Source: an uncultured Bacteroidales bacterium (GTDB lineage Bacteria; Bacteroidota; Bacteroidia; Bacteroidales; Muribaculaceae). From it: a stretch of DNA of 8,512 nucleotides. A program made the position numbers and the translations under genes. Under the pieces are notes generated by a model that had not been told where the DNA came from, ran no database searches, and worked only from the letters and a program-made list of their open reading frames with translations. Shown one piece after another: positions 1 to 6,047 of this stretch (within the stretch, counting starts at the first letter, position 1; each line of letters opens with the position of its first letter). The DNA lies in assembly GCA_900554345.1 (NCBI GenBank), contig USHH01000086.1:1-8512 (forward strand). Direction: 5' to 3'.

Positions 1-2020
1 CCTTGTCGGTGAGGGTGAAGCGGAGGTCATACCAGCCGTTTTCCGAAGGCTCCGTCACATTGGCGAGCGAGCCGCGGTAGAAGTAACCGAAGCCGGGCAT
101 GTAGTAGTTCTCCGGAATCTCCTCCACGTCGAGCTTCGTGAAGCTTCCGGTGCCGTAAGGAGCGCACTCCACCTTGATATCGGCCTCATCACAAGTATAG
201 TAACCGCTGTAATCCTTGTAGACCCAGTTGAAATCTCCTGCAGAGAACTCGATCACTCCGTCCTCGGCCTTGTCGAAGCGGTCAGTGATAGTGCCGGAGG
301 TATTCTTGAAGATGAGCATCTGGGGAGTTGGGGTGCATTTGTCATCATTACGCTCGTCGAGCTTGATGGAAGTGATGTTGTAGCCGGGTATTGTCTCGTC
401 GACAAGTACATTGCGGTTGGTGAAAGTTGCTTCCAGAATACCTTTCTCATGACCGTCGGTGGAGTTTTCCACACACCATTGCTCGAGATAGCCGCCGTCA
501 TTGCTGTCGAATGCCGTCTTGCCGTCTATCTTCACCACCGTGTGCTCCGTCCATAAGTCGCAGTTGCGCACCTCACCGTATCTACCGATATAGGCTTGGG
601 GGTCAATGAATAATATAGTCGCATCGGGGTATGTGTTGACCTGATTCATGAGCACCAGCACCGGCGAGGAGTTGGCAATCAGCCCGTTGATATGGTCGGA
701 GAAATAACAGAATGCCGCTACACCGGGATATTCCACAATCGGGCCTTCTTCGGGACATTGATATGAGAAGTTGCCGCATTCGGAGTGATTCTGATTGATA
801 TATTCCCACCCTTTATCGGTATGGAGGGCAGGCAGCCCGGCAATCTCGGCACGAATGAGGTCGCTGTCCCCATCTTCCCACGTGAAAATTCTTTCGGTCT
901 GCACATTGTTGACCCTGATTGGCGTTTTCAAGTCGAATGCCTCTGTGGGCTGCTGGGTCCAGTAGACTTCCGGTGTGGCCTTCTCTGTGTATTTACCACC
1001 CCCGCCACACTGCACGTCATCAAGCCAGAGTAATCCGGAGACACTCGCATGATATTTAGGGTCGCCATATTCATCACAGAGGGGAGTATGGCTGAACCCG
1101 GATACGTCATACTTTACGAAGTCCTGGATATAGTTGTTCACCGTCTTGCTCTCCGCGCCGGCCATATCGGTAGTGGAGATTTGAATCTCTTCGTTTCTGT
1201 CCTCAATCACATACTGGAATACATAATGATACTTGTCGGAAAGCTTGTTGGAGAGGAATGTCGTCTCTTCGCCCACCGGCGTGAAATCGGCCACCGCCAT
1301 TCCGCTCATCAGAGGCTCGCACCCTTCACGGAAAAGGATATAGCTCAGATAAGAAAAGTCGATAGTGGCATTTGATTCGTCAATCTCAAGCCATGGATCC
1401 TGGTCGAGATATGTCCCCATAGGAAGCAACGCCTCCATTCCGTCTCTTAGCAGCGGCTCAATTACCGTCTTCTCCGTAAGCTCGTCGGTAAAGAATTCCA
1501 CTTCCGTGTCGCTCTCCACAACTACATTTTCGTGAACGATATTGCCCCAGCCCTCCATTCCTTCCGTGCTGCTCCAATATTGGGTAAATACGTCGTAGGT
1601 TCCGGCCGGTATCTGGAAGTAGTAGATTTCGGTCTCTCCGCTGTCAAACCAGGTACCCATCTTTGATTCCATAAAGAACCCCGGACGGTAGATGGCGAAA
1701 TAGGGCATATCTTGCCCTCTGAAGATGCATTTCACGGTGTATAGGGTCTCGTTTTCCTTCTGCATGGCCGCAACGCTGTTGTCGCGTTTCGCGTTCCCGC
1801 GCATTCTCTCGCGCATGGCTTCCCGCTCCTGCGGGTCGGTGATGTCGTCGGTGGAGAAGTGGAAGTTCTTCATCTTCGACGGGTCGATCACCATGTCTTT
1901 CGTCAGCCGGTCGCCTTGCGGGGCGAACGCCCTGGCATGTTTTTTCTGTGGCGCTCCGGCTGTCGCCGTGAGGGCGAGCAGCAGCAGAATGGAGCACAGA
2001 ATGTAGTTGAGTCTTGTCAT
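1..2020 (-). CDS. Large secreted protein, N-terminal part (runs off left edge)
   Basis: An uninterrupted frame runs from the ATG at 2020-2018 to the window edge, giving 673 codons with no stop, so the C-terminus is missing. The start is chosen because it opens a clear Sec signal peptide: MTR, then a hydrophobic stretch (about residues 6-19), with cleavage likely around residues 21-23 (ATAGA). A charged linker follows (about 25-85), then a long, aromatic- and acid-rich beta-type sequence with many Trp, Tyr and Phe residues and scattered cysteines. No enzyme motif or catalytic signature was recognised. The last visible residues (GWYDLRFTLTDK) resemble the end of repeated beta-sandwich modules in large Bacteroidales secreted proteins; a T9SS sorting domain beyond the edge is a guess. 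A Bacteroidetes-type promoter lies just upstream at 2053-2083. The first ~90 codons are GC-richer (about 60%) than the centre of the gene (about 40-45%). Secretion is well supported; function is unknown. Confidence 0.85.
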   Translation of the reverse strand, partial: MTRLNYILCSILLLLALTATAGAPQKKHARAFAPQGDRLTKDMVIDPSKMKNFHFSTDDITDPQEREAMRERMRGNAKRDNSVAAMQKENETLYTVKCIFRGQDMPYFAIYRPGFFMESKMGTWFDSGETEIYYFQIPAGTYDVFTQYWSSTEGMEGWGNIVHENVVVESDTEVEFFTDELTEKTVIEPLLRDGMEALLPMGTYLDQDPWLEIDESNATIDFSYLSYILFREGCEPLMSGMAVADFTPVGEETTFLSNKLSDKYHYVFQYVIEDRNEEIQISTTDMAGAESKTVNNYIQDFVKYDVSGFSHTPLCDEYGDPKYHASVSGLLWLDDVQCGGGGKYTEKATPEVYWTQQPTEAFDLKTPIRVNNVQTERIFTWEDGDSDLIRAEIAGLPALHTDKGWEYINQNHSECGNFSYQCPEEGPIVEYPGVAAFCYFSDHINGLIANSSPVLVLMNQVNTYPDATILFIDPQAYIGRYGEVRNCDLWTEHTVVKIDGKTAFDSNDGGYLEQWCVENSTDGHEKGILEATFTNRNVLVDETIPGYNITSIKLDERNDDKCTPTPQMLIFKNTSGTITDRFDKAEDGVIEFSAGDFNWVYKDYSGYYTCDEADIKVECAPYGTGSFTKLDVEEIPENYYMPGFGYFYRGSLANVTEPSENGWYDLRFTLTDK

Positions 2021-2052
2021 AACATCTGGTTTTAGGGTTAAAAATTCGGTGG

Positions 2053-2083
2053 CAAATTTACGGTCTATAGCCAGAGAATGCAA
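2053..2083 (-). promoter_or_regulatory. Bacteroidetes-type promoter for the left secreted protein
   Basis: On the minus strand, TTG (2083-2081) is followed after exactly 20 bp by TAAATTTG (2060-2053). This matches the Bacteroidetes primary sigma consensus (TTG, 19-21 bp, TAnnTTTG). Transcription would start near 2046, leaving a leader of about 25 nt before the ATG at 2020. Position, spacing and both boxes agree, so this is the best-supported promoter in the window. Confidence 0.7.
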
Positions 2084-2092
2084 CTTTCTGCC

Positions 2093-2111
2093 GTCTACTG
2101 AGTGTCTACTG
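2093..2111. repeat. Direct repeat GTCTACTG x2, possible operator
   Basis: GTCTACTG occurs at 2093-2100 and again at 2104-2111. The period is 11 bp, about one helical turn, so both copies would face the same side of the DNA. The second copy overlaps a small inverted repeat (CTAC-T-GTAG). The pair sits 9 bp upstream of the -33 element of the leftward promoter, a usual place for an activator site. Binding of a regulator is inference. Confidence 0.35.
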
Positions 2112-2145
2112 TAGGTAAATATGCGGCGAATCAGTTTATTTTGCT

Positions 2146-2153
2146 TAAATTTG
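2146..2153 (+). promoter_or_regulatory. Possible -7 box for the TPR/HTH regulator gene
   Basis: TAAATTTG on the plus strand is a perfect match to TAnnTTTG and is the same word used by the leftward promoter; GCAAATTTA at 2052-2060 and TAAATTTGC at 2146-2154 are exact inverted copies. No TTG lies at the expected distance upstream, so support is weaker. A start near 2160 would give a leader of about 190 nt carrying the whole palindromic repeat pair at 2191-2325. Confidence 0.4.
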
Positions 2154-2190
2154 CAACCGATAAGCTTGTCTCTGAGCGCTCGGCTGGTCT

Positions 2191-2325
2191 GTAGGGACAT
2201 GCCTCCGGCATGTTTCAATGCCAACCGAGTCCGCAATCTCCATGACCGGAAAATCATGTCGTGACCCGGAGGCGAGTAATAATACCAATGGACAGTGGGG
2301 AAACATGCCAAAGGCATGTCCCTGC
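2191..2325. repeat. Inverted pair of REP-like palindromes (BIME/MITE-like)
   Basis: Two 26-bp units face each other: 2191-2216 and, inverted, 2300-2325. They match at 23 of 26 positions. Each unit is itself a hairpin: ACATGCC and GGCATGT (7 bp) around a 3-nt loop (TCC on the left, AAA on the right), extendable by G-T pairs. The left unit begins with GTAG, the tetranucleotide found at the foot of REP elements mobilised by REP-associated tyrosine transposases (RAYTs); the right unit has GCAG. Weaker similarity extends a few bases outward. The 83-bp spacer has no gene. The two changes between units fall mainly in the loop, as expected for structure-conserving divergence. No transposase is present here, so this would be a non-autonomous element. 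It lies in the presumed leader of the regulator gene. Confidence 0.6.
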
Positions 2326-2349
2326 AAGCCCGTGAAACAAATTATCAAT

Positions 2350-4059
2350 ATGCGTACGTTTATATTCGGCATACTTCTTGTGATGGCTGTCGCGATTCCG
2401 TTTTCGGGTTGCGACAGGCAGCATTGTCTCTCCCCGGAGCGTTGGGTAGCTGCCGGTGGTGAATTCGATTCACTCACCTTGAAACTCGAGCGTCAGTTTA
2501 ACGACTACGCCCCCTATGATTCCATCGGGATGTCGATCGCGGGAATGGAGCGCCTTGCATCGGCAGTGCGAGACTCTATCCTGAGAACACTCATGACGGA
2601 GCGATTCCTTTATTGGAAGGCCCGATACCTATGGAGACTCGAATACACCGACTCTTCGTTGACACTGGCCCGGGAGGCCCTGGCCCTCAATGACTCCTCC
2701 AGACATCGATATGACCGTCTGCGAATCCTCTCACTAATCTACATACTGAGCGATACCGTAGACGGCGCCACACAATACCGCCATTATGAAGAGGGGATGG
2801 AATATGCCCGCAAGGTGGGTGACAGATTTTTCGAGGCCCACTCCGCGACCAATCTCGGCAATCTCCTTGGTTCTATAGGTGCCTATGAGCAGGCCCTGCA
2901 CTATTTCAGGGTGTCTGATTCGCTCAACGAGATGGTAGGCTACAGGAAGCTGCCTGTGAAAAACCGTATCAACGTGGCACGTGTGCTGGAGGGTATGGGG
3001 CATCAGGAGAGGTCTGCCAGAATCCTGAGATCACTGATGGGGCATCCTGCGCTGAGAGGCGACACTTTCGTGATGAACCTGCTTCCCAGAAACCTTTACC
3101 AAATCGAGGCCGAAAGCGTGAAATATCTTCATCAGGCATATGACGAGATAAAGGACAATCCCCGCTTCCGCTTTGTCAGAGGCCTTTATCTTGCCCAGCT
3201 CGCCAATCACTGCTACCGTGCCGGAAAGTATGACTCCTGCGTCCATTATGCCCGAAAGTCTGTCGATGATCTTCCTTATATACGTGAATACGACCACAAG
3301 GCGCTGATATGGTTCAACATGTCGCTTGCTTTGCTTGTCGAGGGAAAACTCGACAGCGCCTACGAATGCAGGGTGAGATATGAGATGTATGTGGATTCCG
3401 CACAGATGCAGAGGCGCGGGTCGGAGGTGTTGCGTCTCAGCGCCCTGCATGAGCTGGGGGCGAGGGAGGAGGCCTACAAAGCTTCCACTTTCCGGCGGAA
3501 TATGGTCACGGCTTTCATCGCGTTGCTGGTGGTGGCGGCAGGCATCGTCGTGGTGCTGTGGCAGAACCGGCGGCATCTGCGGCAGAAGGTCAAGGCGATG
3601 CAGAGCGAGCTGGAGCTCGAGAAGGCCAAGAGGAAGATGGCCGCCACGGCCCTCAGCATGGAGGAGAAGGACAGGGTGCTCGGCTCCATCAGGACGGAGC
3701 TCTCCGAGATGCGCCATGAAGGAGACATAAAGGAGGGTGGCGCCAGGCGGCTCGAGTCCACCATCCGCAGCCATCTGCTGGAGCACGACAACGACGAGGC
3801 CTTCCAGCAAATGTTTGATGTAGTGAATCCCGGCTTCACCGAGCGGCTCCGCGCCCGCTGCCCCGACCTCGCCGACAGCTACGTGAAGCTCGCATGCTAT
3901 ATGCTGATGGAGCTCGACAGCAAGAAGATCGCCCGGCTCATGATGATCAAGCTCGACTCCGTGCGCCAGGCCAAATGGCGGCTGCGCCAGCGCCTCGATA
4001 TCCCCGAAGGCCATACCCTCGAGTCTTTCCTCCGCCACCTCAACAGCCCTGAATTATAG
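2350..4059 (+). CDS. TPR-repeat, membrane-anchored HTH (LuxR-like) regulator
   Basis: This 569-residue protein is a likely signal-sensing transcription regulator of the Bacteroidetes TPR/HTH type. The ATG at 2350 is preferred over an in-frame ATG at 2218 because it opens a lipoprotein signal peptide (hydrophobic residues 4-18, lipobox FSGC with Cys21), whereas the earlier start lies on the edge of the palindromic repeat. Residues about 60-370 are helical with TPR-like units, clearest at about 160-200 and 273-310 (NLGNLLGSIGAYEQALHYF; AGKYDSCVHYARKS). Residues 385-405 form one transmembrane helix, followed by basic residues and a charged coiled coil (about 406-480). Residues about 485-569 match the C-terminal module of this family: a PGF motif, PDL at 505-507, KKIA at 525-528 and RLRQRL at 544-549, corresponding to the LuxR-type HTH. 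The topology is therefore sensor in the periplasm and DNA binding in the cytoplasm. GC rises from about 45-50% in the first half to about 65% after 3400. Targets are unknown; neighbours on either side are candidates. Confidence 0.85.
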   Translation: MRTFIFGILLVMAVAIPFSGCDRQHCLSPERWVAAGGEFDSLTLKLERQFNDYAPYDSIGMSIAGMERLASAVRDSILRTLMTERFLYWKARYLWRLEYTDSSLTLAREALALNDSSRHRYDRLRILSLIYILSDTVDGATQYRHYEEGMEYARKVGDRFFEAHSATNLGNLLGSIGAYEQALHYFRVSDSLNEMVGYRKLPVKNRINVARVLEGMGHQERSARILRSLMGHPALRGDTFVMNLLPRNLYQIEAESVKYLHQAYDEIKDNPRFRFVRGLYLAQLANHCYRAGKYDSCVHYARKSVDDLPYIREYDHKALIWFNMSLALLVEGKLDSAYECRVRYEMYVDSAQMQRRGSEVLRLSALHELGAREEAYKASTFRRNMVTAFIALLVVAAGIVVVLWQNRRHLRQKVKAMQSELELEKAKRKMAATALSMEEKDRVLGSIRTELSEMRHEGDIKEGGARRLESTIRSHLLEHDNDEAFQQMFDVVNPGFTERLRARCPDLADSYVKLACYMLMELDSKKIARLMMIKLDSVRQAKWRLRQRLDIPEGHTLESFLRHLNSPEL

Positions 4060-4071
4060 AGATATAAATCG

Positions 4072-4097
4072 GGAGCCGCGAAACGTTTCGCGGCTCC
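4072..4097. terminator. Perfect 26-bp palindrome, likely bidirectional terminator
   Basis: GGAGCCGCGAAAC is followed directly by its exact complement, giving a GC-rich hairpin 12 bp after the regulator's stop codon. On the plus strand no T-run follows; on the minus strand the bases after it are T-richer (GATTTATATC). It lies between convergent genes and probably ends transcription in both directions. Confidence 0.6.
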
Positions 4098-4107
4098 TGA
4101 CTGAAGG

Positions 4108-4126
4108 TTGCCGGCCAGGCCGGCAA
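4108..4126. terminator. Second intergenic hairpin, near the end of the minus-strand operon
   Basis: TTGCCGGCC and GGCCGGCAA form perfect 9-bp arms around a single A. It is 16 bp beyond the minus-strand stop codon at 4143-4145 and 10 bp from the first palindrome. No T-run follows on either strand, so it may help terminate, or protect the 3' end of the mRNA. Confidence 0.4.
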
Positions 4127-4142
4127 TGCGTATGCAGCGGGA

Positions 4143-5219
4143 TTATCTCACGCCTACCTTGCAGACTCCCGAAGTGTTGTCGGGCAGACGCCAGCCAACC
4201 ACATATATCCCGGGACAAAGGGCCGACTGTCGGTCGCAGCGTGAGCCGGAGAGGGAATATATCTCCAGCACTGCGTCAGGGTCGGATGCGGTTATGTGCC
4301 CGTCTCGTGTTGCGAAAACGCGCAGGTCGCCGGTCTTCACCTCGGCCACTCCCACCACGCCGGTCTGGGCATACTCGTTGAAGCGCGTCGCGCCGGCGTT
4401 GAGCACGTAATTGTCGGCCAGGTCATCCGCATTAACCTTATGGATGAAAGCCACCACCTCGCAGTCGGCGAGCTTCCAGTCATCCCCGGGCCTAATCCCG
4501 TCGAACGACACGTCGAAAGCGCCGTCGGCGTCGATCAGGAGCCTGTCGCCGTTGTCGCCGGCATTGAAGCAGTGTCTGATCACTCCCCTGTGGCGGAAAC
4601 GCTCGAGGAGGTCGTCGGGAGCATCTTCCGGTATGTTGTCGAGACCGGCCTGGGAATAGATGCCGGTGGCCGGTATGTCGTCTTCCAGCAGGTAGGCCGT
4701 CACATAGAGATCGTCGCGGTATGAGAGCGCCGCCTTGCTGATGCTGCCGTAGACCCGGCAGGTGGCCATGTCGGGCGTTATCTCAGAGTCTACCAGCACT
4801 TTCGCGAGCGCCGGCTGCCGCATGGCCTCCGCCATGAGGCTCTCGTAGTGCCCGGTATTGGCCTGGTTCTCGGCCCCTACCACCGGGGTGTCGCGCCCCT
4901 CCATCACCCGGCGGTCGTACATGACCGCCGGATTGTATGATCCTCCGTCGCCGAAGAGATAGAGCAGCGACTCGTCGCAGGGCTTGGTCAGGATATCCTC
5001 TACGAAGCCGGCGTGATGCGACACATACACATGCGGCAGCCCGTATGCCTCCAGCGCGCTGTCGAGATAATAGAACATGAAGGGGCAGTTGGTGCACCTC
5101 AGGCCGGTGAACTCCTCCACGAGCGGCACGCGGTAGAACACATCCGACGATACATAGAGAGACACGCGGCACCCCATGCTGTCTTTCGCGTCCTGCCCGT
5201 CGATCTCCGTGACCTTCAC
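4143..5219 (-). CDS. Omp28-like secreted protein, C-terminal fragment with CxxC (frameshifted)
   Basis: This frame encodes the C-terminal ~358 residues of an Omp28-related, thioredoxin-like surface protein. Near its start it has PLVEEFTGLRCTNCP (fragment residues 32-46), the hallmark EFTG...CxxCP of Omp28-like proteins, with C42 and C45 as the CxxC pair, then YVSHHAG at about 65-71, the expected strand after the first helix. The middle is beta-rich. The last ~45 residues (LEIYSLSGSRC...GIYVVG...VCKVGVR) resemble a T9SS type A sorting domain. It has no signal peptide. The nominal start is a GTG at 5219-5217, but the frame stays open upstream through at least 5321 and continues the protein encoded by 5230-6039 in another frame. 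It is therefore best read as the second half of one gene. On its own it would lack export, so it may be non-functional unless the shift is an assembly error or is bypassed. Confidence 0.8.
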   Translation of the reverse strand: MKVTEIDGQDAKDSMGCRVSLYVSSDVFYRVPLVEEFTGLRCTNCPFMFYYLDSALEAYGLPHVYVSHHAGFVEDILTKPCDESLLYLFGDGGSYNPAVMYDRRVMEGRDTPVVGAENQANTGHYESLMAEAMRQPALAKVLVDSEITPDMATCRVYGSISKAALSYRDDLYVTAYLLEDDIPATGIYSQAGLDNIPEDAPDDLLERFRHRGVIRHCFNAGDNGDRLLIDADGAFDVSFDGIRPGDDWKLADCEVVAFIHKVNADDLADNYVLNAGATRFNEYAQTGVVGVAEVKTGDLRVFATRDGHITASDPDAVLEIYSLSGSRCDRQSALCPGIYVVGWRLPDNTSGVCKVGVR

Positions 5220-5229
5220 GTAAAGGTCT

Positions 5230-5321
5230 TCAGCGGCCCCTTCGGCCGAAGGGGAGCGCAGCCGCGCCGCTACGGCAGCGGTAGGGCGCGAGCGGTTGCG
5301 GAAACTCCACAGTGCCGCTTC
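5230..5321 (-). other. Frameshift site splitting the Omp28-like gene
   Basis: The upstream frame ends at TGA (5232-5230) after a low-complexity tail (ALPFGRRGR). Removing one base from the C4 run (minus-strand reading, plus-strand 5251-5254) continues as ALPSAEGAAEDLYVKVTEIDG. This aligns with the paralogue's QALGTGTHRIWISKVNGKD at nearly equal length. The shift lies at an 18-bp perfect palindrome, CCCCTTCGGCCGAAGGGG (5237-5254), a strong hairpin prone to sequencing or replication slippage. The exact base cannot be fixed, as both frames are open across this interval. Confidence 0.7.
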
Positions 5322-6039
5322 CCGTGAGGTTGCCCTCCGCGTCGTAGCCCGAATATGTCAGGCTGCCGACGGGAGCGGCCCCCTGGTTATGTATGTAGAG
5401 CGTGCAGTCGAAATCCGAGTCGGGCGCCACAGCCAGCGGCTCTCCGAAAGGCGCCGCGATGGCATGGCCGCTGAAGACGTCGTCGTCGCCGTCGATGATG
5501 GCCTCTATCATCAGCGCGCCGCGCGAGCTCTCCTCGCTCCATCCCTTGCGGCCGGGATTGATGTAGCATACGTCACGCACGTGTCCGTCGCCGTATGCCG
5601 CGATGGGATACGGTTCCCCCTGCGTCTCGTAGACCTGATAGCCTACGTAGACCGGGACGTCTCCTATCTCCACGGGCTCGTCGAAATACACCTCGTTCCA
5701 TCCAGCGACGAAATTCGCCGTCTTGCTCACGGCCTCGCCGTCGAGGGCTCCGGTGTAGGCCTTCACGCAGGAGAAGCCCTTGCTCTTCTGCCTATAGTCG
5801 GCGCGGAGGTAGCATCTCACACCCAGAATGCCGCGTCCCTTGAGGGATGCGGCGAGAGGGTCGGTCGCAGGGTCTATGCGTATCGCCGCCTCCATGAAGG
5901 CGTTGGCGCCGCTTCCTATCGCGGTCAGCTCCTCCGGCGCGCAGTCTTTCGGGCAGAATCCGTAATAGCCCGGCCCGGCGCCCATGGCGGGCGCGCATAG
6001 CGCCCACATGAGCGTCAATGATGTCAAAAGCCTGTTCAT
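5230..6039 (-). CDS. Omp28-like secreted protein, N-terminal fragment (frameshifted)
   Basis: This frame gives 269 residues from the ATG at 6039-6037. That start is chosen over one at 6069 because it opens a signal peptide (MNRLL, hydrophobic to about residue 20, cleavage near AMGA) and does not overlap the upstream gene; GAGAGG lies about 7 nt before it. The mature part is a beta-rich domain. It aligns with residues about 32-300 of the neighbouring 643-residue protein, for example GWNEVYFDEP (113-122) with GWNDIDFDTP, and VYVGYQV with LYIGGKV. The segment from about residue 205 to the end looks like a CARDB/Ig-like strand set (LYIHNQGAAPVGSLTYSGYD), which in such proteins precedes the Omp28 thioredoxin-like domain. 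That domain is encoded by 4143-5219 in a different frame. It starts 8 bases after the stop of the upstream gene, so the two are co-transcribed. Joined, the product would be 631 residues. Confidence 0.8.
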   Translation of the reverse strand: MNRLLTSLTLMWALCAPAMGAGPGYYGFCPKDCAPEELTAIGSGANAFMEAAIRIDPATDPLAASLKGRGILGVRCYLRADYRQKSKGFSCVKAYTGALDGEAVSKTANFVAGWNEVYFDEPVEIGDVPVYVGYQVYETQGEPYPIAAYGDGHVRDVCYINPGRKGWSEESSRGALMIEAIIDGDDDVFSGHAIAAPFGEPLAVAPDSDFDCTLYIHNQGAAPVGSLTYSGYDAEGNLTGSGTVEFPQPLAPYRCRSGAAALPFGRRGR

Positions 6040-6047
6040 AGGGCCTC

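Noticed and set aside
2218..2349. Longer N-terminus for the regulator from an ATG at 2218
   Set aside because: The extra 44 residues are polar, start on the edge of the REP-like unit, run through the second unit, and would bury the lipoprotein signal peptide inside the protein.
3031..4038. A 335-codon open frame on the minus strand
   Set aside because: It lies wholly opposite the regulator gene, whose domain architecture is clear. Its translation is Leu/His/Gly-rich with no recognisable domain, as expected for an antisense shadow of GC-rich coding sequence.
5230..5260. Programmed frameshifting at the Omp28-like junction
   Set aside because: The palindrome could act as a stimulator, but no known slippery motif with a supporting stop-codon arrangement was recognised. 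A plain indel or assembly error is simpler.
5296..6000. A 234-codon open frame on the plus strand
   Set aside because: It is antisense to the N-terminal Omp28-like fragment, which is supported by its paralogue. The translation is Arg/Val/Ala-rich with no domain.
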